Source: Hirschia sp964342355
GTDB taxonomy: Bacteria; Pseudomonadota; Alphaproteobacteria; Caulobacterales; Hyphomonadaceae
Assembly: GCA_964342355.1 (NCBI GenBank)
Contig: CAYFFG010000010.1
Coordinates: forward strand, 1 to 64,000
DNA: 64,000 nucleotides
Reading direction: 5' to 3'
Of the stretch, positions 19,101-28,609 are shown one piece after another. The first letter of the stretch is position 1, and each line of letters begins with the position of its first letter. A program made the position numbers and the translations under genes. A model generated the notes under the pieces. It saw only the letters and a list, made by a program, of their open reading frames with translations. It made no database searches and was not told the origin of the DNA.

Positions 19101-20669
19101 GTGACAAACTATATCTCTGCGGGCGGTACGAAAATGTGTTTGCGCATGATGGTCGTATTGACGCTTTTAACAGCTCAGGCGGTTTTCGCATTTAGCAGTT
19201 CAGCTCAGTTGAGCGTCAATAAGAACGCACCGACAAAATATGAGCGCAAACAGCTCGCAGAACAAATGGGCAAGGCGCGAGACCTCTGTTTACAGGGTGA
19301 TCTGAAGTCATGCCGCCGCGCCAGAGACTTGAATGTCCGGTTGTTGAATAATGAGAGCTCGCCTCAAGCAAAGAAGATCTGGCAAGAAAAGGCGGAGGCC
19401 TGCATTAATACGGGCGACGTTGAGGCATGTTACGATTGGGGGCGTCGCCAGGAATTATATGAACAGTGGGGACCGGCCAGCGCATTTACGCGCGGGATTT
19501 TTGAAAAATCGTGCACCCCAGTCGCGGCATTCCCAAAAGGCTGCACCAGTCTTGCGTCAATGGTCTATAATGGACGAGGCGGCGCGGCTGACAAAGTTAA
19601 TGGACGGGTTCTTTATCAAAAGGCGTGCGATGAGGGAGATCTTGCCGCATGCCCCACGATTGCGTTTCTGTTCAAAAATGGCGAAGGCGGGCCACTCGAC
19701 CTGCAACAAGCGGTTTCTTACTATAATAAAGCCTGTGAAGGCGGCCTGAGACGATCGTGCACGGCGTACGCTGAACTGCTGGAAAAGGTAAAACCGGTAG
19801 GAGATAACGCTAACGATTTGCTTGCCGGGTATTTGCTGGGTTGCAACTATGGAAGCAAAGGCGGCGACGGCTATGCATGTTTGCAAGCAGCAGAGCTTTA
19901 CGCCGCTAAGGATGGCCCAGACTATAATCCGCAGCAAGCACAACAACACTATAGCTATGCTTGCGCTAAGGGCAGTGAAGATGCCTGTTATGAAACGGGA
20001 TACTCGTTAGATATTGGCAAAGCGGGGGATCCCGACAAAGCGCTTGCTCTTCAATATTATACAACATCCTGTTCAGGTTTTTTCAAATCCACTCAGGAGG
20101 TTTTTGCAAACCTTGGCAATGTGAACAACATCTGGAAAGGCAATGACAAGGCTTGTGTCAGACTAACAGACATGCTTCTTGCGGGGGAGGGCGCACCGCA
20201 GGACACTGCAGCAGCCGTGAACATATCTAAGTCCGCATGCGAGCAAATTCGTTCTGAACGGATTTGCAATAAAGCGGCGGATGTGCAGATGGAAGCAGTG
20301 TTTACACGCCATCCAAGCATAGACAACGCAAATGCCGTCATTCGTTACGAAAAGTATACGTGTAATGATTCAAGTCCTGATTCAACGGACTGTTTTAATA
20401 AGGTTATTGGTCGATTTCTCACTAGGTGCACATTTCAAAACAAGGATAGCTGCCAGCTATTGGAAGTCTTAAAAGACGACACCCAAAAATCATGTGATTA
20501 CTCGTTCCAGACGCGCGTGGTAAATTCGTGCCACAATACCGGATTCTTATATGAGCATGTCACATCTATTCGTGATCTTGATGCAGCAAAGCGTTATTAT
20601 ACAAAGTCCTGCAGCAATAAGAATGCTGCTGGGTGTTCGCGCTTAGAAGATCTATCGCGCGGCCAATGA
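19101..20669 (+). CDS. Secreted Sel1-like repeat protein with paired cysteines
   Basis: A 522-residue protein with a signal peptide (hydrophobic core LRMMVVLTLLTAQAVFAF). The mature part is a series of about 36-residue helical hairpins of Sel1/TPR type, several ending in A-C-x7-C motifs (KACDEGDLAAC, KACEGGLRRSC, YACAKGSEDAC, KSCSNKNAAGC). This spacing is known from the disulfide-bridged Hcp proteins of Helicobacter. Middle repeats are more divergent. It is probably a periplasmic or surface scaffold. The GTG at 19101 has a GGGGGG site; an ATG at 19134 is the alternative. Confidence 0.85.
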   Translation: MTNYISAGGTKMCLRMMVVLTLLTAQAVFAFSSSAQLSVNKNAPTKYERKQLAEQMGKARDLCLQGDLKSCRRARDLNVRLLNNESSPQAKKIWQEKAEACINTGDVEACYDWGRRQELYEQWGPASAFTRGIFEKSCTPVAAFPKGCTSLASMVYNGRGGAADKVNGRVLYQKACDEGDLAACPTIAFLFKNGEGGPLDLQQAVSYYNKACEGGLRRSCTAYAELLEKVKPVGDNANDLLAGYLLGCNYGSKGGDGYACLQAAELYAAKDGPDYNPQQAQQHYSYACAKGSEDACYETGYSLDIGKAGDPDKALALQYYTTSCSGFFKSTQEVFANLGNVNNIWKGNDKACVRLTDMLLAGEGAPQDTAAAVNISKSACEQIRSERICNKAADVQMEAVFTRHPSIDNANAVIRYEKYTCNDSSPDSTDCFNKVIGRFLTRCTFQNKDSCQLLEVLKDDTQKSCDYSFQTRVVNSCHNTGFLYEHVTSIRDLDAAKRYYTKSCSNKNAAGCSRLEDLSRGQ

Positions 20670-20793
20670 TCCCCGCTGACGTATTGACGGTAGAAAATCA
20701 CTCACAACTTCTCAGATCGTCCGCACTTGGTCGAATGGCGAATTAGTTTAAACATGGCGGTTCAAGAATCACTAGAAGATATGAACCGCCTGT

Positions 20794-23043
20794 ATGAGTG
20801 ACACAATCGACGACGAACCGGGAAAAGGCTTTATTGACGAGCCTATGGCTGAAGCGCTGTCCAAGCGTTATCTGGCGTATGCTTTGTCGACGATTACCAG
20901 CCGGGCGTTGCCGGATGTGCGTGATGGGCTCAAACCGGTTCATCGCCGTCTTATGTATGCCATGCGCTTGCTGCGTCTTGATCCGGATCAGGCGTTTAAA
21001 AAGTCTGCGCGTGTGGTCGGGGATGTCATCGGTAAATACCACCCGCATGGCGACACAGCCATCTATGATGCGCTGGTGCGTCTAGCGCAGGATTTCAACG
21101 TTCGCTATCCGCTGGTCGACGGTCAGGGCAATTTCGGTAACGTGGATGGCGATAGCGCTGCAGCGATGCGTTATACGGAAAGCCGTTTGACCGAAGCCGC
21201 CAGGCTATTGCTTGAGGGGCTGGATGAAAACGCGGTCGATTTTAAAGAGACTTATGACGGCGGCGATGAGGAACCTGTTGTTCTGGCGGCTGGGTTTCCA
21301 AACCTGCTCGCTAATGGTTCATCAGGCATCGCTGTGGGGATGGCGACATCCATTCCGCCTCATAATGCGGCCGAAGCGATTGATGCGGCGATCCATCTGA
21401 TTGAAAACCCAGGCGCGCAGACGACTGACCTGCTCGAAATCATGCCGGGACCGGACTTTCCAACAGGCGGTGAGATCGTTGAAGATAAAGATTCGATCCT
21501 GAAAGCCTATGAGACCGGGCGCGGTGGTTTCCGCATGCGCTGTAAGTGGCACAAGGAAGATGTGGGCCGGGGGCAATACCGGGTCATCGTCACGGAAATT
21601 CCTTATCAGGTTCAAAAGTCGAAGCTGATCGAGCGCCTGGCGGAACTCATTGAAACCAAGAAAGCGCCGCTTTTGGGCGATGTGATGGATGAAAGCGCGG
21701 AAGATATCCGCATCGTGTTGGAGCCGCGCGCGAAGACTGTTGACCCTGAAGTTCTGATGGCGAGCCTTTATAAGCTATCTGATCTGGAAAATCGCTTTTC
21801 ACTGAACATGAACGTGCTTGACCATGGCGTGCCGAAAGTCATGGGGTTGCGCGAGGTCTTGAAGGCGTATCTGGATCATCGCCGCGAAGTTATTACACGC
21901 CGCGCACAGCATCGCCTCGACAAGATTGAGCGCCGTTTGCACATTCTGGAAGGTTTCCTCAAAGCCTACCTCAACATTGATGAGGTCATTCGGATCATCC
22001 GCTATGAGGACAATCCTAAAGAAGAGCTGATGAAGGCGTTCAGTCTTTCAGAAGAGCAGACTGAAGCGATCCTCAACATGCGTTTGAGGGCGTTGCGCAA
22101 ACTGGAAGAGATTGAGATCCAGGGCGAGCACGACAAACTGTCTGAAGAACGCGACAAGCTGGTGCAGTTGCTCGGTTCGACGGCACGCCAGTGGACCGAA
22201 GTGAAGCGCCAGCTTAAGGATGCGCGCGCCGTCTTTGATCCGTCCACCGAACTAGGCCGTCGTCGCACTATATTTGGCGAAGCTGTGGAAGTGGACGCAG
22301 AAGCTGCCTTAGAGGCGCTGACTCCAAAAGAACCAGTGACGGTCATTTTGTCTGAAAAGGGCTGGATCCGTGCGCTGAAGGGTCATAATCAGGCGATGGA
22401 CAAACTCAAATTCAAGGAGGGTGACGACCTTGGTTTTGCGATTGAATGTATGTCGACTGATAAGGTTGTGCTTTTAGCCTCTGGCGGGAAAGCCTTCACC
22501 ATCCCTGCGGACAAAATGCCAGGCGGTCGCGGTCAGGGAGAACCTATCCGATTAACGATTGAACTAGCCGAAGATGAAGAGATCATCTCCATTCTGGTTC
22601 CGGTTGAGGGCAAGAAACGCCTGGTAGCCTCAACAGCGGGTTATGGCTTTATTGTGCCAGAAGAAGAGCTGATCTCGCAGAAACGTGGCGGCAAGGTCGT
22701 TATCAACCCGCCTAAGGGCGCGACATTCTCGCATTGTCCGCAGGTTGATGGCGACATGGTCGCCGTTATTGGCGACAACCGCAAACTTCTCTTCTTTGAG
22801 CTGAGCGAATTACCTGAAATGCCACGGGGCAAGGGCGTGAAATTGCAACAATACAAAAGCGGCGGTCTGGTGAATGAGCAGTTGAAAGACGTGACGACTT
22901 TCACCGCAGCCGACGGCTTCTTCTGGAAAGACAGCGGCGGTCGCAATATCTCGCTCAACGAATGGCAGGACTGGCAAGGCAAACGCGCAGCGGTTGGAAA
23001 GCTTGCGCCTAAGGGTTTTAACCGCAAGGGCACGTTTTCCTGA
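20794..23043 (+). CDS. parC: DNA topoisomerase IV subunit A
   Basis: Breakage-reunion subunit of topoisomerase IV, which with ParE unlinks daughter chromosomes. The catalytic tyrosine is Y127 in AAMRYTESRLT. The quinolone-determining loop reads HPHGDTAIYDAL, with T88 where enterobacterial ParC has serine 80. The C-terminal beta-pinwheel repeats (GRGQGEPIRL, KRGGKVVINPPKG) are shorter than in GyrA, and no GyrA box is seen, supporting ParC. At 749 residues it has the normal length. parE is not in the window. Confidence 0.96.
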   Translation: MSDTIDDEPGKGFIDEPMAEALSKRYLAYALSTITSRALPDVRDGLKPVHRRLMYAMRLLRLDPDQAFKKSARVVGDVIGKYHPHGDTAIYDALVRLAQDFNVRYPLVDGQGNFGNVDGDSAAAMRYTESRLTEAARLLLEGLDENAVDFKETYDGGDEEPVVLAAGFPNLLANGSSGIAVGMATSIPPHNAAEAIDAAIHLIENPGAQTTDLLEIMPGPDFPTGGEIVEDKDSILKAYETGRGGFRMRCKWHKEDVGRGQYRVIVTEIPYQVQKSKLIERLAELIETKKAPLLGDVMDESAEDIRIVLEPRAKTVDPEVLMASLYKLSDLENRFSLNMNVLDHGVPKVMGLREVLKAYLDHRREVITRRAQHRLDKIERRLHILEGFLKAYLNIDEVIRIIRYEDNPKEELMKAFSLSEEQTEAILNMRLRALRKLEEIEIQGEHDKLSEERDKLVQLLGSTARQWTEVKRQLKDARAVFDPSTELGRRRTIFGEAVEVDAEAALEALTPKEPVTVILSEKGWIRALKGHNQAMDKLKFKEGDDLGFAIECMSTDKVVLLASGGKAFTIPADKMPGGRGQGEPIRLTIELAEDEEIISILVPVEGKKRLVASTAGYGFIVPEEELISQKRGGKVVINPPKGATFSHCPQVDGDMVAVIGDNRKLLFFELSELPEMPRGKGVKLQQYKSGGLVNEQLKDVTTFTAADGFFWKDSGGRNISLNEWQDWQGKRAAVGKLAPKGFNRKGTFS

Positions 23044-23128
23044 CGACAGAATGAGCGGGAATCTTTGCTCGTAGCGAGATTTCAGTCTAACATTACTTTC
23101 AGGTGATGTTTATTGAGGGGATACGCGC

Positions 23129-23695
23129 ATGACGCCGCTATACATCGGACTGGGCGTTGTCGCCCTTATAATCGTATATCTGATCCTGCTCTATAACGGG
23201 CTGGTGGCTAAACGGCAGCAATGCAATGAAGCGTTTGCGGGCGTCGACGTACAACTTAAACAACGACAAAACCTTGTGCCCAACCTGGTGGAGACCGTCA
23301 AAGGATACGCCACACACGAGCAGGAAACGCTGAACAATGTGATTGAGGCGCGTAACGCTGCGATGAAGGCGTCAGGCCCAACGGACAGCGCACAAGCAGA
23401 AAACGTGCTTTCCGCATCTTTAGGAAAGTTATTCGCGCTGGCGGAATCCTATCCTGACCTCAAAGCAAATACGAATTTCCTGCAGTTGCAAAAGGAACTC
23501 TCATCAATTGAGGACAAGATCGCAGCGGCCCGCCGCTTCTACAATTCAGCTGTGGGAGATTTCAATACGGCTGTTGAACAATTCCCTGCCTCTATGTTGG
23601 CAAGCGGATGGGGCTTTTCTCAGCGTGACTTCTTCGACCTGGGCGAAGAAGTGCGTGCGGACCTTTCTGTCGTTCCAGAAGTAAAGTTCAACTAA
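23129..23695 (+). CDS. LemA family protein
   Basis: A 188-residue protein with one N-terminal membrane helix (about 4-23) and a helical domain. The LemA signature is clear: QLKQRQNLVPNLVETVKGYATHE, ALAESYPDLKANTNFLQLQ and EDKIAAARRFYN. The role of this envelope protein is unknown. The DUF805 gene follows after one base, with a TTG start, so the two are coupled. Confidence 0.93.
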   Translation: MTPLYIGLGVVALIIVYLILLYNGLVAKRQQCNEAFAGVDVQLKQRQNLVPNLVETVKGYATHEQETLNNVIEARNAAMKASGPTDSAQAENVLSASLGKLFALAESYPDLKANTNFLQLQKELSSIEDKIAAARRFYNSAVGDFNTAVEQFPASMLASGWGFSQRDFFDLGEEVRADLSVVPEVKFN

Positions 23696-23696
23696 G

Positions 23697-24356
23697 TTGG
23701 GCGCCTGGTTTAGCGACCTTTTCAACTTTCAGGGCCGTATCGGGCGGACAGAGTATCTGCGCCATCTTATTTTGATGCCGCTCGCTTTTTCGCTGATGAC
23801 CGCCATCTTGTGGTGGCTCCTGGACGCTGGCGGTATTGTAGACCTGTGGCGAGCGTTTCGGTTTGGTTATCTGGATGAGGTGTTGCGCTCTTCGAACGCA
23901 TCAACATCATCCTTTTTCCAAATAGCGTTCTGGCAGTCCATTTTGGGGCTTTTGGCCATGCTCAGTCTGGCGTCTGCTACGGTGAGACGCCTGCACGATA
24001 CCAACATGTCGGGCTTTTTCGTGTTTATCACGATGATCCCGTTGGTCGGCCCATTTTGGCTTTTCATACAATTGCTTTTGGTTCCAGGAACGGTTGGACC
24101 AAACAAATATGGTCCATCTCCGAAAATGCAGCGCATTGAACGAGAAATGGAGCAAAAGGAGAGCTGGCAGGCACACGGCGCAGAAAAAACGCGTTCCATC
24201 GGGCCGTCCACATCAGCGACCGCGTCTTCCAAACCCGAAAAAGTGTTGTCTGCCCGCAAGCTGGCGCCAAATAATCAAAAACCTTTGATCTCAGAGCCTA
24301 AACGCTTTGGATTTGGCAAAGACAAAACCAAAAAGCCTGGCAAGCTGGTGTCTTAG
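23697..24356 (+). CDS. DUF805 family membrane protein
   Basis: A 219-residue protein with three to four membrane helices in the first 135 residues and the DUF805 motifs FQGRIGRTEYLRH, RRLHDTNMSGF and GTVGPNKYGP. An additional 80-residue basic, disordered tail is longer than usual for the family. The TTG start at 23697 is one base after the lemA stop; no other start fits the conserved N-terminus. The stop overlaps the stop of the convergent dctM gene by 4 bases. Confidence 0.85.
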   Translation: MGAWFSDLFNFQGRIGRTEYLRHLILMPLAFSLMTAILWWLLDAGGIVDLWRAFRFGYLDEVLRSSNASTSSFFQIAFWQSILGLLAMLSLASATVRRLHDTNMSGFFVFITMIPLVGPFWLFIQLLLVPGTVGPNKYGPSPKMQRIEREMEQKESWQAHGAEKTRSIGPSTSATASSKPEKVLSARKLAPNNQKPLISEPKRFGFGKDKTKKPGKLVS

Positions 24357-25936
24357 CCAACCACCAAGCCGGGAACGAAGATTATCAGCAACATCGCTAG
24401 AACCTGAAGCCCGATAAATGGAATCGCGCCTCGCCAGATGTCAGGTGTGTCCACTTCTGGCGGCGCAGCACCTTTAAGGTAAAATAGCGCAAACCCAAAC
24501 GGCGGTGTCAGAAAGCTGGTTTGCAGGTTGATCGCCATGATCACGCCAAGCCAAATGGGGTCTGCGCCAAGCGCAATAAGTGGCGGTGCGACAAGCGGCA
24601 CGACGATGAAGGTGATCTCGAGGAAATCGAGGAAGAACCCCATAATGAACATAACGATCATCGTAGCGGCGAGTGCGCCCCAAAGTCCGCCAGGAATGGA
24701 GTGAAGCAATTCTTCAACGAAGGCGTCGCCACCTAGTCCGCGAAACACGATCGAAAACAACGCAGCACAGATGAGGATCAAAAACACCATAGCTGTGATT
24801 TCGGCAGCGTTATTAAACGCGGGCTGCAGCCCGCGCTCCTTCCAAAGCGAAACACATCCGCCGACAATGCCTGCAAGGATCATCAATAAGAGCCCGACAC
24901 CCAAAGCGTGTCCAACAGGGGTGCTGGTGAAAAAATCGCTTGGCGGCGCGTTGCTGGCTAATCCGGGCATCCAGCCAAGTTTTATTATCCACACCAGTGC
25001 GATCATCACCAATAATGCGCCTGCGCCGATGAGGCTGGCGAACAACATCCAGCCTGGCTGGGCTTTATCCATGCGCAAACGAATGCCAGCTAAAAGCACA
25101 GCCCCGATCGCCCCGACAGCAGCTGCTTCGGTTGGCGATGTAAAGCCGCCTAGGATGGAGCCGAGAACAGAGAATATCAGCGCTAACGGCGCCCCGAAGG
25201 CAAAAAAAGTACGCTTAAATTCAACGTCTTCAGATGTCTCGTCATCAGAGCGCCCAGGTGTCAGAGCAGGTTTGACGATGGCGACAACAGCAAGATAAGT
25301 GAGATAAAGACCAACCAGAAGAAGACCCGGAACAAGCGCCCCGGTGAAAAGGTCTCCAGCACTCACAGGCGCAGGCGGTAATCCCATGCTCATACGGGCC
25401 TGGGCATTGGCGTTAGAGATTGTGTCAGCCAAAACAATCAGAACAATAGAAGGCGGAATGATCTGACCTAATGTGCCTGATGCGGCGATGACACCTGTGG
25501 CGATGCGTTTGTCATATCCCTGTTTCAGCATGGAAGGCAGGGCGATAAGTGTCATCGTGACGACAGTTGCCCCGACAATACCTGTTGACGCAGCCAGCAT
25601 TGCGCCGACCAGTACGACAGAATAACCCAGTCCGCCGCGCATTTTGCCTAAGAGGCGACCAGCGGCTTCAAGCAGGTCTTCAGCGACCTGAGATCGCTCA
25701 AGCACCACGCCCATGATGACAAACAAGGGCACGGCGGCGAGCACCTGATTGCTCATATTACCAAGTATTCGGCTGGGCCAGAAAATCAGTGAGCGGGGCT
25801 CGAAGACATCGAGCATGACACCTAAACCGGCAAAAGCCAGAGCGACGCCGCCTAAAACCAGCGCAACGTGATATCCCGTCAACAACAGCGCGAACGCAGC
25901 CGCGAACATGAGGACATGAAGATATTCGCCAATCAT
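24353..25936 (-). CDS. dctM: TRAP transporter large permease (DctM family)
   Basis: Membrane subunit with about 14 helices of a periplasmic-binding-protein-dependent secondary transporter driven by sodium ions. At 527 residues it is longer than classical DctM, with an inserted region (about 230-330), as in the TRAP dicarboxylate/mannitol-chloroaromatic subgroup. It overlaps dctQ by 4 bases (ATGA) and completes the dctP-dctQ-dctM order. Confidence 0.95.
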   Translation of the reverse strand: MIGEYLHVLMFAAAFALLLTGYHVALVLGGVALAFAGLGVMLDVFEPRSLIFWPSRILGNMSNQVLAAVPLFVIMGVVLERSQVAEDLLEAAGRLLGKMRGGLGYSVVLVGAMLAASTGIVGATVVTMTLIALPSMLKQGYDKRIATGVIAASGTLGQIIPPSIVLIVLADTISNANAQARMSMGLPPAPVSAGDLFTGALVPGLLLVGLYLTYLAVVAIVKPALTPGRSDDETSEDVEFKRTFFAFGAPLALIFSVLGSILGGFTSPTEAAAVGAIGAVLLAGIRLRMDKAQPGWMLFASLIGAGALLVMIALVWIIKLGWMPGLASNAPPSDFFTSTPVGHALGVGLLLMILAGIVGGCVSLWKERGLQPAFNNAAEITAMVFLILICAALFSIVFRGLGGDAFVEELLHSIPGGLWGALAATMIVMFIMGFFLDFLEITFIVVPLVAPPLIALGADPIWLGVIMAINLQTSFLTPPFGFALFYLKGAAPPEVDTPDIWRGAIPFIGLQVLAMLLIIFVPGLVVG

Positions 25937-26610
25937 GCGACCGGTCCTTCGCCATGGGGCGCATCTGTTGTGGCAGGCTCTACATTACGCAGGACACATG
26001 CTGCGTGGACGGCATTGGCCCAACCTTGGGCGAGCATGGTCGCAGCAAAGACCGGCACCAGAGTTTTAAACAGGAAGAGCAGTGGTAGCCCGTCAGTTTC
26101 CAGCGATAATTCCATACGCCCGGAGACATCGCCCCATGCCCGCGCCAGTTGCGGTGCGTAAGCGATTAGGATCAGCACCATCAACGGAAGAAGCGCAAGG
26201 TAAGCGCCCGCCAGATCGACTATAGCCCGCTTTTTTGCGGACATGTTGGAATAGAGGATATCGACACGCACATGCGCGCCGGTTTTCAGCGCGCCAGCGC
26301 TACCCAGCATAAAACACGCAGCAAATGCATAGACCCAAATGTCCTTGAGCCAGCCAAAGCTCATCCCGAACACATAGCGCATGATGACTGCGCCCATCAT
26401 GGCGATCGCCATGATGAATCCGGCCCACCCGGCAATGCGCAAAAATCCCATCGATATGACATCAACACGCACTGCGATCGCCTGCGGGAGCGTGGCGAAG
26501 CGAGGGGCGACTAAAATCAGAAGCGGCGCGATCCACAAAGGTGCGAGGATAAGGCCTGCATATTGCAGCCAGTCTCCCACTGTTAAGGCAATTTGAGGAA
26601 TAGACGCCAC
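25933..26610 (-). CDS. dctQ: TRAP transporter small permease (DctQ family)
   Basis: A 225-residue protein with four main membrane helices and the DctQ pattern (RYVFGMSFGWLKDIWVYAF, LKTGAHVRVDILYSNMS, KRAIVDLAGAYL). It starts with GTG and sits between the binding protein and the large permease. The C-terminus is extended compared with short DctQ proteins. It pairs with DctM in the inner membrane. Confidence 0.93.
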   Translation of the reverse strand: MASIPQIALTVGDWLQYAGLILAPLWIAPLLILVAPRFATLPQAIAVRVDVISMGFLRIAGWAGFIMAIAMMGAVIMRYVFGMSFGWLKDIWVYAFAACFMLGSAGALKTGAHVRVDILYSNMSAKKRAIVDLAGAYLALLPLMVLILIAYAPQLARAWGDVSGRMELSLETDGLPLLFLFKTLVPVFAATMLAQGWANAVHAACVLRNVEPATTDAPHGEGPVA

Positions 26611-26631
26611 GATCTAGTCTGCTCCGGCCGC

Positions 26632-27783
26632 TTAGGTTCTGTTGGCGAGGAAAGCGCCATCAGACACGCGGGACCATTCGCGCATGTTTTTCAGAGCGGC
26701 TTCGAAGCTTTCGTAGATGCGCTTCTCAAGATCACCGCCAGACCCGGCTTGTGAGCGTACGTCAGCGGATATCTCGTTGACCCGCGCCATGATCTCATCT
26801 GAGAACACACGCAGTTTCACGCCGTGTTGCTCTTGAAGCACTTTTAGGTTCAGCGCGTTCTGGTAGGTAAACTCAGCAAGAGAAGAGTCATTTGCTTCTG
26901 CACAAGCCGCGCGAATGGCGCGCTGATGTTGTGGCGCAAGCTTTTCCCAAACGCCCCGATTGATGCCGCATGCAAGTGCGGAACCTGGTTCGTGGAAGCC
27001 TGGCCCGTAATAGAATGGCGCCTGTTGGTAGAAACCCAGAGACAGGTCGTTCCAGGGACCAATCCACTCAGTCGCATCAATCTGGCCGGTTTCCAGCGCT
27101 TGATAAATTTGTCCGCCGGGAAGGGTTTCTGATGCGCCGCCAAGCTCGCGGACAATTTGGCCGCCAAGGCCCGGAATACGCATTTTAAGACCGTTGAAAT
27201 CGTCAAGTGTGTTGATTTCCTTGCGGAACCACCCACCCATTTGCTGTCCGGTGTTGGCGGCCTGGAATGAAATGACGCCGTACTGTCCGGACAATTCTTC
27301 CCAAAGCGCCTGGCCGCCGCCAAATTGGATCCAGCCATTGATCTCAGCTGCTGTCATGCCCATCGGCACAGCAGTAAAGAAATTAAACGCTGATGATTTT
27401 GACTGCCAGTAGTATTCAGCTCCGTGATACATGTCCGCTGCGCCAGAAGCGACATCATCGAAAGCCTGAAGGGCAGGCGAGAGCTCATCAGCGCCGTAAA
27501 CTTTTATCTCAACTTCACCGTCAGTCAGCTCGTTTACGCGCGTCGCAATACGCTCTGCAGCAGAATAAAGGCCTGGCAGACCCTTTGGCCAGGTTGTAAC
27601 CATGGTCAGGCGTTTTTTATCACGCTTGATAGCCGGTGCGGATTTGTCGTCAGCTGTTGCTTTAGAGTCATCACTACACGCGGACAGCGCGGTTGCGGCT
27701 AGCCCAAAAGCTGCGCCACCGATAAGGCCGCGACGCGCAATATCCAAAGTGGATGATGATTGTTTCTTGTCTGCTGTTGTCAT
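26632..27783 (-). CDS. dctP: TRAP transporter substrate-binding protein (TakP-like, Tat lipoprotein)
   Basis: Periplasmic binding subunit of 383 residues. The core sequence (LPGGQIYQALETGQIDATEWIGPWNDL, shown here in part) is of the TakP type, which binds alpha-keto acids in Rhodobacter, so keto acids or similar carboxylates are likely substrates (inference). The N-terminus has a twin-arginine motif (R17-R18 in IARRGLIGG), a hydrophobic stretch and a lipobox ending at C36 (LSAC). It may be exported folded by Tat and anchored to the membrane. GGGAGG precedes the ATG. Confidence 0.93.
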   Translation of the reverse strand: MTTADKKQSSSTLDIARRGLIGGAAFGLAATALSACSDDSKATADDKSAPAIKRDKKRLTMVTTWPKGLPGLYSAAERIATRVNELTDGEVEIKVYGADELSPALQAFDDVASGAADMYHGAEYYWQSKSSAFNFFTAVPMGMTAAEINGWIQFGGGQALWEELSGQYGVISFQAANTGQQMGGWFRKEINTLDDFNGLKMRIPGLGGQIVRELGGASETLPGGQIYQALETGQIDATEWIGPWNDLSLGFYQQAPFYYGPGFHEPGSALACGINRGVWEKLAPQHQRAIRAACAEANDSSLAEFTYQNALNLKVLQEQHGVKLRVFSDEIMARVNEISADVRSQAGSGGDLEKRIYESFEAALKNMREWSRVSDGAFLANRT

Positions 27784-27825
27784 GGCCCCGGATTCCTCCC
27801 TTGTTTGAGGAAACTCAATAAGGAG

Positions 27826-28599
27826 CTAGCACTCTTCGTCAAGGAGGGGACGCCAAGTCTCTCCGTCGCAAACCTCTAACGGCTTGTATGCAGCTTTATA
27901 ATCCATCTTGTCTGAACCCTTCACCCAATAGCCAAGATAAACATAAGGCAGATCGAGTTCCGCAGCTAAACGAACGTGGTTGAGAATCATGTAAGCGCCC
28001 ATGCCGCGCTTGATTTCATCCGGGTCATAAAACGAATAGACCATGGAAAGACCATCGCGCAGAACGTCAGTCAGCGCAGCGGCTTTTAATTCACCTTCAT
28101 CAGATGCGTATTGAGGCTCTGTACGGTATTCAAACACCACAGTGCGGACAGGACTGGCGTCGACCATCCCAATATAGTCGCGCATTTCCATTTCGTTCAT
28201 GCCGCCGTCTTCGTGCCGGGACGTCAGATAGCGTTTTAGCAGACGGAATTGTTCGCGCGTGGCAGATGTTCGTTGTGGAACGCGACGTAGGTCTTCGTTG
28301 CGTTTCTCAGCGCGTCTCCAACGCTTGGACCATTTGAAGTTTTTAACGTCGATCCGAACAGATTTACAGGCGTTGCAGGCCGCGCATGCAGGGCGATATG
28401 CGATTATCTGTGAACGCCGAAAACCGACTCTGGTCAGGCAGTCATTGAGCTCTACCGCGCTGTTTACGGCTAGATTGGCAAAGACTTTTCTTTCGCGCTG
28501 GTCCGGAAGGTAAGGACACGGCTGGGACGACGTCAGGTGAAACCGAACGCCACGCGCCAACTCTGGCGGGATAAAGAAGGTCGATCCATTCTCTCTCAT
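27826..28599 (-). CDS. bpt: Aspartate/glutamate leucyltransferase
   Basis: N-end-rule aminoacyl transferase of 257 residues that adds leucine to N-terminal Asp or Glu of proteins, marking them for ClpS-ClpAP. The sequence follows the Bpt/ATE1 family: PCPYLPDQRERKVF near the N-terminus, CxxCxxC-like YRPACAACNACKS, and the C-terminal GYWVKGSDKMDYKAAYKP. It starts 10 bases after the SLC13 stop, on the same message. Confidence 0.95.
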   Translation of the reverse strand: MRENGSTFFIPPELARGVRFHLTSSQPCPYLPDQRERKVFANLAVNSAVELNDCLTRVGFRRSQIIAYRPACAACNACKSVRIDVKNFKWSKRWRRAEKRNEDLRRVPQRTSATREQFRLLKRYLTSRHEDGGMNEMEMRDYIGMVDASPVRTVVFEYRTEPQYASDEGELKAAALTDVLRDGLSMVYSFYDPDEIKRGMGAYMILNHVRLAAELDLPYVYLGYWVKGSDKMDYKAAYKPLEVCDGETWRPLLDEEC

Positions 28600-28609
28600 A
28601 AGGTCAACA

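Noticed and set aside
20794..23043. Threonine at the ParC quinolone-resistance position.
   Set aside because: Likely natural variation in this lineage, not evidence of acquired resistance.
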